NCBI GenBank assembly: GCA_024036415.1 | Contig: JAMWET010003934.1 | Span: 1,553,501-1,617,500, forward strand | Length of the DNA stretch: 64,000 bases | Origin: Prochilodus magdalenae | Taxonomy: Eukaryota; Chordata; Actinopteri; Characiformes; Prochilodontidae | Direction of reading: 5' to 3' | In this document: positions 1 to 11,482 of the stretch, piece by piece | How the letters are laid out: each line of letters starts with the position of its first letter | How positions within the stretch are numbered: position 1 is the stretch's first letter | Program-made: the position numbers and the translations under genes | Notes under the pieces: model-generated | What the model saw: only the letters and a program-made list of their open reading frames with translations | Told to the model about the DNA's origin: nothing | Database searches by the model: none

Positions 1-206
1 GTTTACCTGAAATAGGTAGTAGTGTGGCTGATTACAGTGGAGCACACACAGTGAGGTGTATTGCTATGCATTCTCAGTCTTCTTTTCTCAGAAAAGAATG
101 ACTTGTCACCTGCTGTTAGCAAATGGCCAAAGAAAATGATTCTCTTAGAATGCTATTAAATTCTCTGGCATGATTCCGGGTTACAAACTAATGCAGCTTA
201 CTTAAT
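1..206. other. Unique AT-rich sequence, nothing recognised
   Basis: No ORF, repeat or RNA signal is visible before the solo LTR that begins at 207. Confidence 0.4.
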
Positions 207-742
207 TGTCCTTGCTCCTCCACCCCTTCGGACTCAAGTTTTTAGAGGGCATCGAACGATGACATCACACCCACATGTCCTCAGTTGTCCAATCAGCTCC
301 GCTCTAGGCCTCCTGAGTTCTAGTCCAGCTGGAGTCAGTTTAGCACCAGTATTTATGCCTACACTTCCTCATTGTGAAGTTTTGCCAAACCCAGTTGCCA
401 TTCTGAGCATTTCTACTCTGTTTATCCTCACTCTGGCTTTTGACTCCCTTTGTTTTTTTGACCTTCTCTTTTACTTATTCCTTGCCAGCTTTCTCTTTCG
501 ATCTCCTCTCTGGTTATCGACCTCCCTTTCGCTCTTTTGACCATTCTCTTGTCTAGCCCTTCTACTTTGGTTACCCTGCTGCCTGATTACCCTGGTTTTG
601 ACCTCTGCTTGTCCTTTGACTTTGATCTTGTCTCTTCCTCTATGTTTGTTTGTGTGTTGTTGGTGTGCTCAATTACTTGCTTGCTTAATAAAGCCCAGCT
701 GACTTTCTCGGCCCGTCAGTCCTGGTTCTTTGTCCCTGACAT
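207..742 (+). mobile_element. Solo LTR, copy 1 (plus orientation)
   Basis: A 536-bp block starts TGTCC and ends CTGACA. It has the layout of an LTR: a TATA-like stretch (AGTATTTATG, about 347-356), a pyrimidine-rich transcribed part, and a polyadenylation signal AATAAA at 687-692 followed by the last 50 bp. The flanking 5-mers TTAAT (202-206) and TGAAT (743-747) match at 4 of 5 bases, as expected of an aged target duplication. It is clearly related to the LTR at 1696-2255 in opposite orientation: both share the CTTCGG-ACTC block, GATGAC-TCA, TTTGCCAAAC and the CTGGTTTTGAC-type pyrimidine part. No internal gag/pol sequence is present. The 5-bp duplication suits a Gypsy or ERV-type element; the exact family is not known to me. 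Confidence 0.65.
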
Positions 743-1695
743 GAATATATTAGCATTTAATCCCAAGTGAGTTAGCGTCTAAAAAGACATTAGAAAGTCT
801 TTGATTGTCTAAAATCCTTTATAATCTTTAATGTTTAAGACACAGTCTACCAGATTATGTAGCTCAGTGTTAGATCAGAAAACATTTAGTGATAGTGAAG
901 TCAGCATCACAGCAAAAAGGATAGTTCTATAGACTAATAACCCAACTAGCAGGGAACATTCCGATAAATGTCTAAACTTCCCTTTAACGTTACCTACAAG
1001 TTCTAATTTTGTTTTACAGAAAACATTTAATCTAATGTTCACAGAATATTTTTGAAAATGTTTTTTTCAAAAATGTGTATTATGTTATATAATGTTTCTA
1101 TAACGTATAAACATAAGTGTTAACTAGGATAAACTCCATCTTCCAGAAGAAGGTTGTGAGGGTGTTGTCAGGGCCTCATGTTAAGGTTTGAAAGCTCTTA
1201 TAGATATAGTATATGTATAGTATAGTTAGCTAGTTTGCATTTGGTCTCGAGACAGAAAGCTCTCTGATTAATAATTTGGCATTTAATATTAGGTTACATA
1301 GCTCTCTTGTTAGGCTAACAACTTATCTCAAATTATATAGTCTCTGAGAGTTGGTCTAGCATCTACTCTCAGTCTAGACAACTCTCTGATAGATAAACTG
1401 CCTTTTACTATTAGGTTGGTTAACTGTGTGAAAGGGAAACTACCTTCTAAAATGAGCTCTCGGATACAATACCAATACAATAACATCTAATGTCTGCCTG
1501 GACACCAGGGCTAATCATATTTAGGCAAACTGGAAATGAACAAAACTAATTTTTCACTATGTTGATGCTAGCTCGAATGCTCAATATGGCTGGATGATGT
1601 GATTAATGTTAGTATGATTATGATGGTATTTTATATCAGTTTAGGTAGGAATATCTAGTAATAAGCTCTGTGGTTTCATTTTGAGATCAGCGTCC
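743..1695. other. AT-rich spacer between the two solo LTRs
   Basis: No gene is visible. Two diverged copies of a roughly 45-bp segment, each beginning near CTCTCTGAT (about 1259 and 1380), suggest an old tandem duplication with a period of about 120 bp. Confidence 0.35.
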
Positions 1696-2255
1696 TGTTA
1701 GACCAAAGACTTCGAAACCGACGTTTGCAGAATTAAAAAACCAGGAACGGTTTATTTACAAACAGGCAAGCTCAGCAAGCACCAGTAAACAGCATAACAA
1801 AGGGAGAAGCTAAATCGGAGTCAGAGACAGGCGGAGGTCAGAACCAGGTAGAACAAGCAGCGAGGGCAAACAGGTTTACAGGGGAAGACCGAAGGGGAAA
1901 ACCAAAGTGAAAAAGCACAGGTACAAACCGTAGAGTCCGAGCACGAGCAAAAGGAATAAAGCGAAAGAGTAGTAGAGGAACGAAGGGAGTCGGAAACCAG
2001 AATGAGACAACACGGGAAAGAAACGCTCAGGATTGCTAAACTAAGTTTGGCAAAGCTTCGCAAAGCAGGAGTGTTTGTGTGTGGCTTAAATACAGGAAGT
2101 AAGTGATAGCTAACAGCTGTGGCTAAAACTCAGGTGACCTAGAGCGTATCACGGAGTCCGGACGGGGGCGCATAGACATGACGTCATCGAGTGTAGCCCT
2201 CTGGGAAGTGGAGTCCCGAAGAGCGGGGAAGCCGGGGAGACTTGGAGGCGTGACA
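1696..2255 (-). mobile_element. Solo LTR, copy 2 (minus orientation)
   Basis: Read on the minus strand, this 560-bp block starts TGTCACG and ends CTAACA. It carries a TATA-like TATTTAAG (plus strand about 2084-2092) and an AATAAA signal (plus-strand TTTATT 1751-1756). The flanks are CGTCC (1691-1695) and TGTCC (2256-2260). They differ by one C/T, as a decayed CpG in a 5-bp target duplication would. The first 150 bp of the LTR (plus strand 2110-2255) are GC-rich and CpG-bearing, unlike the surroundings, and contain a palindromic TGACGTCA site, a possible CRE-like promoter element. There is no coding sequence, so this is a solo LTR left by recombination. It is related to the LTR at 207-742. Confidence 0.72.
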
Positions 2256-3795
2256 TGTCCATGTTGTTGAAAATGGATTTTTTCTTGCTTTTTTAGTAAA
2301 TGACTTTGATTAAATTAAATTGTCAAAATGTACTCCTCAGTCAATAAAGCAGTTAATAAATGAAGCTACTTCAGTGTTTTGTGAATATTCTACTGGTGTA
2401 GGGCGGCACAGCCGAACATCTTCTGTGCTTCTGGTTTATTGAAGATAACACTTAGCATTTGGCAAAGCTGTAGCTTTTGACATAACATGAAGCTTGCCCA
2501 TTTTTCTAGTGTAGCAGTTTTTCATTCCTTTTACTGTAAAAAGTATAATCACAAGAGAGACCTGAGCAAAAAATCTTTTTGGACACACAGAACCTTTCCT
2601 GATAGAGTCACTAGGATTTGTTCAGGAAGCTTAGCAGGAGGACCATGCGCACGTCCGCCCAATTTCGAGTACAGTTGCCAAAACGGAGCAGGGTGCTCAT
2701 TTTTTTGAAAAAGGGCCAGGAGGGGGGCACTTAATTTGATATTCTTAGATGCACTGCTGGCAGAGGAGCGTCTGGTCGGCCTCAGGAAAATAAATTAAGA
2801 ACAGCACTCTTAGCTGCTACAGTAATGAAGTAAAGGAAAAGAGCGGAGCGCACGTACTCCACAGATCCGAAGGGACTTTTCATATATTACATGCAGTGCC
2901 AGATGTACTGAGCCTTTTATAACAGGTTTCAGGTGCAAAACCTGTCCAAAATATAAACAAGGGTTCAGCTAGCTACTTCTGGGAATGTATGCCAGACCCA
3001 ACTTCATTTAAATTTAGCAATTCAAATAAGGTAGTAGGCCAACTCTGTTTAAGCCAATTCATTTATTCCCTATTTATCCTAAATGGAGTGATCCTCAATC
3101 TCCTCATTCAATTCATCTCTGAAATGGTTTGGATGAACCTTATGCAGATTTGACTCCACACTGCTATTACACAGTCTACTGGAGTTAACTACACCAGCTA
3201 AACGAAACAAGCTAGCAGTAACATTTAAGAGATGTCTGGCCTGGTTTTAATTCATTTTAGTCTGTGCTCCACCCATTGCTCCACCCATTTCTCTGGAATC
3301 ATCTAATGCCCCAAACATACCTGCTGTTCTTTATATGCCACTACTTTTCTTTGCACTACATCAGAGGTTCCCAGCCATTTGCAGCTCATGGCCCACACAA
3401 ATGACTACAAAGCTTCTGCATCACACAGAGGTTTAATTGGCTGGAAATACCATAATATCATTCTACAGCCAAGGGATCCTTCATTTAAATCTGAAGGAGG
3501 CTGCAGCAGCTCCACCCTCTTATCATAGTTATAATGGGCTTTTTATCAGATAACAATTATGTGAAGACAGACTGGCAGGCAAAGCACACGGATCTACTGT
3601 ACATTTTGGAGAAGAGGTCGTTTGGTGTGACTTTCTGGGTGTTCAAATAATTCAAATAAGGTTATCCAAGTGCAGCAGAGAAACAACAACATTTTGAAGT
3701 GACTTTAAACTGCAGCATAAATTCAGATTAGATTGAATGGGATTTTTGACCAACGTTCTGTAAAGCTCATCAAACCTCATGAGTGTAAAACACAT
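2256..3795. other. Non-coding DNA, no feature recognised
   Basis: Unique AT-rich sequence with no ORF of note. CAGAGGTTCCCAGCC at about 3363 resembles the tip of a hAT-type MITE, but no matching second end was found. Confidence 0.35.
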
Positions 3796-3799
3796 TTTT

Positions 3800-4681
3800 T
3801 TTAGATGGGGAGAGACAGGCAGAAAGAAGGAGAGAAAAAGAGAAAGGACCAAAGAGAGTCACTAGAGAAAGAGAAAGCTCTCAGGAAGAAAACAAAAAGG
3901 TCAAGAGCTCTTAAGAATGAGTGAAAGAGCTGGACAGTGAGAGTGATTAGAGATGAGCAGCCTCCAACACTACTGACCTCATGTCTGACCATCCAAATAA
4001 AAGTTCTGGTGGGTGTAAGCCCTTTTGTAGATGTGTCCCAACACGAAACTCTAGGTCAAAATGGTTTAGGGTTAAAGAAACATGAGTACAGAAAAAGAAA
4101 AGCTGGACAAGAAACAGAGAGGAGGAGAAAGAAGGAGAGAAAGAAGGAATATATAGAGAGAGGGTGAGACAGATAACAGGAAAAAGAAAAGCTGGATGAG
4201 ATACAGAACGGAGAGAGAGTGAAAGAGATAGAGAACCGAGCGAGGAAGTAGAGAAACAGAGACAGACAACATGAAAAAGAGAAGCTGGCAAGAAACAGAG
4301 TAAGAGAGAGATTAGAGAGAGATAGGGTAGAGAGAGAGAGAAGGAGAGGACAGTAGCCATGAGAGAGAGACAGAGAGTAAAGAGAGATGACAGCGAGACA
4401 GAGAGTAGACACAGAGAGAGAGAGAGAGATGAGAGAGAGACAGAGTAGACACACACAGAAAGAAAACAAGAGAGAGAGACAGAGAGTAGAGAGAGAGATG
4501 AGAAAGAGACAGAGAGTAGAGAGAGAGATGAGAAAGAGACAGAGAGTAGACACAGAGAGAGAGCGAGAGAGAGACAGACAGAGAGTAGAGAGTGGGAGAG
4601 AGACAGAGAGTAGAGAGAGATGAGAAAGAGATAGAGAGTAGACACAGAGAGAGAGCGAGAGAGAGACAGAGTAGAGAGAAA

Positions 4682-4758
<77 letters not shown>

Positions 4759-4872
4759 AGATACAGAGACACAGAGAGTAGAGAGAGAGACACAGAGAGT
4801 AGAAAGAGAGACACACAGAGAGTAGAGAGAGAGAGAGAGTAGACAGAGAGAGAGAGAGACAGAGAGTAGAGA

Positions 4873-4920
<48 letters not shown>

Positions 4921-5103
4921 GAGAGACAGACAGAGAGAGAGAGACACACAGAGAGTAGAGAGACAGAGAGACACAGAGAGGAGAGAGAGAGACACACAGA
5001 GAGTAGAAAGCGAGACACACAGAGAGTAGAGAGAGAGAGAGAGACAGAGAGTAGAGAGACAGAGAGAGAGAGAGAGTAGAGAGAGAGAGACACAGAGAGT
5101 AGA

Positions 5104-5155
<52 letters not shown>

Positions 5156-5196
5156 GAGACACACAGAGGGTAAAGAGAGAGAGAGTAGAGAAAGAG

Positions 5197-5243
<47 letters not shown>

Positions 5244-5245
5244 TG
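3800..5245. repeat. Long purine (GA-rich) microsatellite/minisatellite tract
   Basis: About 1.45 kb in which the plus strand is almost wholly purine. The pure (GA)n core lies at about 4686-4753. Around it is an irregular mixture of GAGAGACAGAGAGTAGA-type units and short CACACAGAGAGTAGA units, and a second pure GA run sits at about 5198-5237. The longest open frame in the window, on the minus strand here, is only a Ser/Leu read-through of CT repeats and is not a gene. Such mirror-symmetric homopurine DNA can form triplex structures and is prone to length change. Confidence 0.95.
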
Positions 5246-5379
5246 GAGACAGTCGTCTCTTTGAATGTGTGAAAAACTTCCCCTAATTATTGCTGATGGT
5301 TTAATTACACATCCTGTTCGCCAGCAGCACAAAACCTGCCAAAACCCACTGAAACAGCTTCATCTGTGAAACTTTCACT

Positions 5380-5452
5380 CTTTCTCCTTTCGCTTGCTCT
5401 CTCTCCCTCTCACTCTCTCTCTCTTTTTCTCTCTCTTCTTTCTCTTTTTCAA
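5380..5452. repeat. CT-rich tract
   Basis: A short pyrimidine-rich stretch on the plus strand (CTCTCTCCCTCTCACTCTCT and similar), 135 bp after the end of the GA tract. It is complementary in kind to that tract, so the two could pair. Confidence 0.7.
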
Positions 5453-5459
5453 GAGGCTG

Positions 5460-7300
5460 GCACACACTCCAGTGCAGGTGCTCCTTTCACACTTGTCTGT
5501 GATAAATCCCCCTCTCCACTTGTTTCTCCTCTCAGCACCTCCTTCTCTCCTGCTGGATCTAATGCCACTATACAGATGTTGTGTTGAAATGAAGAGGTTC
5601 TGAAAATGCATAACATTTCCTAAATTTAAACCAAAAAAAAATAAAAAATTTACTCAAGCAGCCCTGCCACCCTGCTCTCCCCAAAAACTGTCGATCAGCC
5701 GAGACATGTTTGGTGTCTGAAGTTTGATTCGTTAGTTTTACCTTACCTGACTACCTGAAACGGTGTTGAGTTGTTAAGTATCTGTAATGTTCTTGATTAT
5801 GTGGTGTCTGACACTGTGTAAACACAGACTAAGATAAGCATAGTTTCAGGATGGCTGCTGCTGTTTATGGCTATGCTAATGTACTTTGAGTATCAGATTT
5901 TTGGCTGAACTACCGGTTTAAAACGAATCAGCATGATATCTCTGATAGCGTGTCCAAAACAGCAGAATATCACCGTAGAGGCCTTCCTGTCCCCAGCTCC
6001 TCTCTGTGTGATACACCCTGATCTTCCGCTCGACTGGATCGGTCTCAGCGGTCTAAATTTAGCTGCTGTGTGCTGCGCTGTTAGCCGTGCGGGTGTGTTG
6101 GAGAGGAGGAGGGTGCATGTGGCAGTGTGAGTGACATTGTGAGAACTACTTGAGTATTAATGAAGGTCTATGTGAGCATGTGCTCTCAGGATACTAAATT
6201 TGACCTAAAGCAGTTAGTGCAGCAGGAGGATCCATAAAGCCGTAAGAGAATCTGAACTAGGCGGAACAAGAAATAATAAATACAGTGCCACAGCGCTTTT
6301 CACTCGTGAGTGAACTAGGTACAGTCAGCCTGAAAGGAAAACATTTATTTCACGTCCCTGGTCATGTTAGGCATGGTCCACCATATCATGACCTTTAACT
6401 AAATACTGAATATGACTTTTACCACACCTCCATAACGTCTTCTGATTTTTGATTATGCCAGGAAAAACTAATTTGAGTGACAAGTCACTTATGCCTCAGG
6501 TTTGTCACTTGTGGGTGTGTTCAAGGCACTCACATTGTTGTGTGTGGGCGTGTACAAGGTCCAGGAAAGCTAGCTAGTTTTAAAAGCACTTGTTATTACT
6601 TTGTTATAATCAATTTGTATGGAAACATAAATGCTTGCATTAATGACTAGCTTTGTTGGCCAGTTAGCATCCTGGCTAACCTAGCTAGCTATCAATTGAC
6701 TTAACTACCCAGAGACACCAAAAATACCCACTACTTTCTTCAAACATGAATGAGCAAAGATGCATTATGGAGACTTGGAAAAGAAGAAACAGCGGCTATA
6801 AGCTTTCACGTTTACCACCACACTGCTGAGAGCAGGGACGAAATGCTGGTAGAAACAGAACGTCCAGAGAGCAGAAGCTGGGGACCTTGGACCCTGTGAC
6901 GATGACTGGTCTGGAGCCAATGACTTCAGTTATTTGCCTTAACAGTCCCAAAGCATAGCAAGCATAGTCTTCTGGCAGCAGTGCTTTTGGAAAGCCGAGG
7001 CTTTCTGCCTGCTTTCATTCCTTACTCACGGTGCTTGTTCAGTGTTAACCTCATGGTATTCAGGGCAAGAGAGCATATCTTCATGTTACCATAGGTAATT
7101 TTGTGGCCTCCCAGAACATTATACGTCCTGCTTTTTTACACCTGTCTGACAGTGGATTAGTTAAAGCACAAACTCTTTAGACATAGTGGTCTAAGGACAA
7201 TCAACAGCTCTTCAACAGCACAGAGTGTGGTGTGTGGTAAAGAGCACATTTGGATAGTAAAGGCTCAGGTAAGTGTTACCCACGCTCATACTTGATTGTC
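5460..7300. other. Non-coding DNA with traces of a dispersed repeat
   Basis: No gene is seen. The segment near 5895-5935 (TCAGATTTTTGGCTGAACTA) resembles repeat ends at about 13055, 39625 and 41200 that share a GATTTTTTGCCA-type motif. The rest is unrecognised. Confidence 0.3.
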
Positions 7301-7309
7301 ATCCAGTTG

Positions 7310-7504
7310 TTTGAACGATTCTGGCTCAAGTTATTATCGGTTCAACAAGTTAATGAAAAAATATTTATTGTTTCTGCCATTAGTTTCTCAGGTTCTCCCC
7401 TATTGTTAGAACTACTGTTAGAACTAAATCTGATCACATTTTAGGTTGAATTTATGTAGAATTCTGGGAATTCTTAGGGGTTGCCATACTTTCTAGTACC
7501 ACTG
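7310..7504 (-). mobile_element. Degenerate end of a fish DNA transposon
   Basis: Read on the minus strand from 7504, the sequence begins CAGTGGTACTAGAAAGTATG and continues with an ACATAAATTCAACCTAAAAT-like stretch. It is bordered by TA (7505-7506). This resembles the terminal sequence of a widespread fish Tc1-like element whose tip reads CAGTGGTGCTTGAAAGTTTG; that comparison is from memory. Only one end is recognisable and no transposase remains. Confidence 0.4.
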
Positions 7505-7560
7505 TAGATAGATAGATAGATCGATAGATAGATAGATAGATGGATAGATAGATAGACAGA
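7505..7560. repeat. (GATA)n microsatellite
   Basis: About 14 GATA units with a few substitutions (one CGATA, one GGATA, one GACA). The tract begins exactly at the TA that borders the transposon end at 7504. Confidence 0.93.
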
Positions 7561-7565
7561 TTGAT

Positions 7566-8630
7566 TTACTGACTGATTGTGATGGAGGAGGAGCCAGTTT
7601 CTGTTGGCATGCAGTTTCCTCATTGGCTATTCTGCTCAGCACATATAATTAAGACATTTCCACAGCAGCAGTGAAGGCCAGATTTGACCTTCTAACCTCG
7701 AAGTGACAACGCCGCTGTGTACAAGCACGAGACACACACAGTTTGCCTGTCAAATATTACACAGTTTGCGGTTGTTTGTAGTGTTCTTATTTGTAATGCC
7801 CGTCTGGTTAATGATATATTAAGCCAGTACGTCCACAGCGACAGGCAGTGGGATGAGAGAGTGTGTGTAAGAGTGTGTGTGAGTGTGTGTGTGTGTGGAG
7901 GCCCCTGGGAGCAGGTCCACTTTGTGGAATGAGTTGAGGATTAGGCAGGATTTGGACAGCACTCATTAGCCTTGTCTGTCGAGCCTCTGATAATTAAATT
8001 ATCACACACATACACACACTATGACAAAAAGTCTCACCTAGCAACACGCTCACAATACCACAAAGGTGGTCAAAGTCAGCTTTCTCTTGTAGGATCATGA
8101 TTGATACATGCATGAACACACACACAGGCCCTGTCTTGCCTCTTCAATGGCAAAACACATGTGTATATACACACACTGTCTGTTACCCAACCGGAGTCTG
8201 ACTGGTTCCAATAAAATATTGACTTTCAGCTGAGCTCAAGCGGCATTGTCATGTACAACAGTGGGCTCAGACTTGTCTCTGCATCACCTGGGTGGTACCC
8301 TTAAGGGCCTGTCTTCAGGACCTTTAGTCAGGGAACTTAGGGACATTAAGTCATACTATAATGAAATGATATATTTCTAAACTAAGTTAACTCTTGTGAT
8401 ATTAACTCAATGTCTTGTGATATTATGTTTTGTATTTGATTGTTTATTTAACAGAGTCACACATTATATTCTGTGTTCACACGACAAGCCAAAAAGGCTG
8501 TATATGCACACACACCATTCTGTAAAACTAAAGATGAACATAACTTAAACAAAGAAAATAAAATTTCAACACGATTTACATCACACACTAGAGGTTTAGG
8601 GATGAAGGAGCAGCTCTCTGGACAATCTTA
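7566..8630. other. Non-coding DNA with short TG/CA runs
   Basis: No gene is seen. Small TG or CA clusters occur at about 7860-7898, 8004-8020 and 8116-8128. Confidence 0.35.
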
Positions 8631-8713
8631 CACACATAGGCACAAACACACACACAGACACACACACAGACACACACATACACGCACAGACACATACACA
8701 CACACACACACAG
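8630..8713. repeat. (CA)n-rich microsatellite
   Basis: Interrupted CA repeat with CACACAGACA variants, ending in a pure run before GGGTAAAATGG. Confidence 0.9.
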
Positions 8714-8754
8714 GGTAAAATGGTTTAGAGCAAGAGCACTGAAATAAGAGACAG

Positions 8755-9005
8755 ATGGACATACAGAGAGACAGATCAGTAGAAGTAAAGGTATAATTAA
8801 TTAGAGCAAGAGAGAGAAATGGAAAGGAGAGATGAAGAGTGAAAAACAGATAGAGGTATATAGAAAAAGAGAAAATGGAAATAAGGGAGTAAACAGAGGC
8901 AGAGACAAATAGAGAAAGAAGAGCATGAGAGAACGAAAGACAAAACGAATGAGATGACAGAGCAAAAGACAGAGTAAGAAAGGACAGAGAGAGATTGAGA
9001 TTGTG
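8755..9005. repeat. Purine-rich tract
   Basis: Degenerate GA-rich sequence (AGAGAGACAG, GAGAGAGAAATGGAAAGGAGAG and similar). The minus-strand open frames across it are low-complexity artefacts. It is followed by TGTGTGGGTG and CACACACACAG clusters near 9054-9078. Confidence 0.7.
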
Positions 9006-9084
9006 TGGGTGTGATGTAGGTGGTGTGGGAGAAGAACAATAACCAACAGGGTGCTCACACACACCCCCGCACACACACAGACAT

Positions 9085-9466
9085 GTTGTGTGTGATAGGA
9101 CGCTCCTGCTCAAATGGCGATTTGTTGAAGTTACACATCCTCTACATAGACTCCACTTCCGCACCTTTATAGTATGTTTTAAAGTCAGAAAATGAGTCAA
9201 AATTATACAGAAATCATATACTCATACCATGTTTACATTTATTTAGTAGATGTGTTCACCGAAACATGTAATTAACCATTAGGCTCCTTCCCAAGCAAAT
9301 CATCAGGTTTTAATCCTTTTTGAAAGTATTTGTTTTTCAGCAGGGAATACATTCACTTACATTAATACCTCCCGTACTGTTTTATTCTATTGCGTACCCA
9401 GGCCTATATGTGATTTCTATTATATGTTATATATTATTTTACATATTATATATTTTTTGTATATTA
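9085..9466. other. Non-coding AT-rich DNA
   Basis: Nothing recognised. The last 60 bp are nearly pure A/T and provide the TA target of the following Tc1 insertion. Confidence 0.35.
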
Positions 9467-9468
9467 TA

Positions 9469-10988
<1,520 letters not shown>

Positions 10989-11154
10989 TATATTCTATGT
11001 AAGGAAATAGAGCAAAATAGTTTAGACTATTAAAAGTGTGTGTTTACTTAAAATCCTCCTGATTTGTATACACTACAAAATAGAACCAGAATATGCTGTA
11101 TATTAAATTGTATGCAACTAAATATAACTGTATGACTGAATGTCTCTTTATTAT

Positions 11155-11357
11155 TAGTATTATTACTCATATAATTTTACATATTGTATTGTATTGTATG
11201 TATTAGATTAGAATTGTATTTGATTTAGTTAATTATTTGTTACTACTCTAGTCTGTGTAGTATGTTACATGCTATACAGATAGGCCTGCTGCTGTACATG
11301 TGTGCTCTCACCAAGACAAATTCCTTGACAAAATAAAGTGATTCTGATTTTGATTTA
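11155..11357 (+). mobile_element. 3' tail of a non-LTR retrotransposon (probable)
   Basis: ACCAAGACAAATTCCTTGAC followed by AATAAAGTGATTCTGATTTT resembles the 3' end of a fish LINE, which carries an AATAAA and a tail of GATTCT-type repeats. Only the tail is visible; no reverse transcriptase is present. The family assignment is from memory. Confidence 0.45.
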
Positions 11358-11374
11358 AAAGCCATTCTAGAAAA

Positions 11375-11482
11375 AAATACCTGATGGATGGCGGTGAAAG
11401 CTGGTCATCAGCAAGACCAGACCAGCATAAATCAGCATAGACTAACCAAGGCTGCAGGTCTGTGCTGTTTTCAGTAGGGTAA
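11375..11482. repeat. CCAGC-rich small repeat, copy 1
   Basis: GACCAGACCAGCATAAATCA and related units, ending TTTTCAGTAGGGT. A second block with the same vocabulary (ACCCTGCTAAAAAA followed by GCTGGTTAAGGCTGG units) lies at 23329-23490, in opposite orientation. Together they suggest a short MITE with ACCCTGCTGAAAA-type ends. Confidence 0.4.

Noticed and set aside
3363..3480. hAT-type MITE starting CAGAGGTTCCCAGCC
   Set aside because: The second inverted end and the 8-bp duplication could not be found.
3947..5332. 461-residue open frame and overlapping frames on the minus strand
   Set aside because: They are read-through of CT/GA repeats (Ser-Leu and Arg-Glu runs) without domains; frame openness follows from the repeat.
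8628..9200. 190-residue minus-strand open frame
   Set aside because: Covers the CA repeat and a purine tract; composition is repeat-driven.
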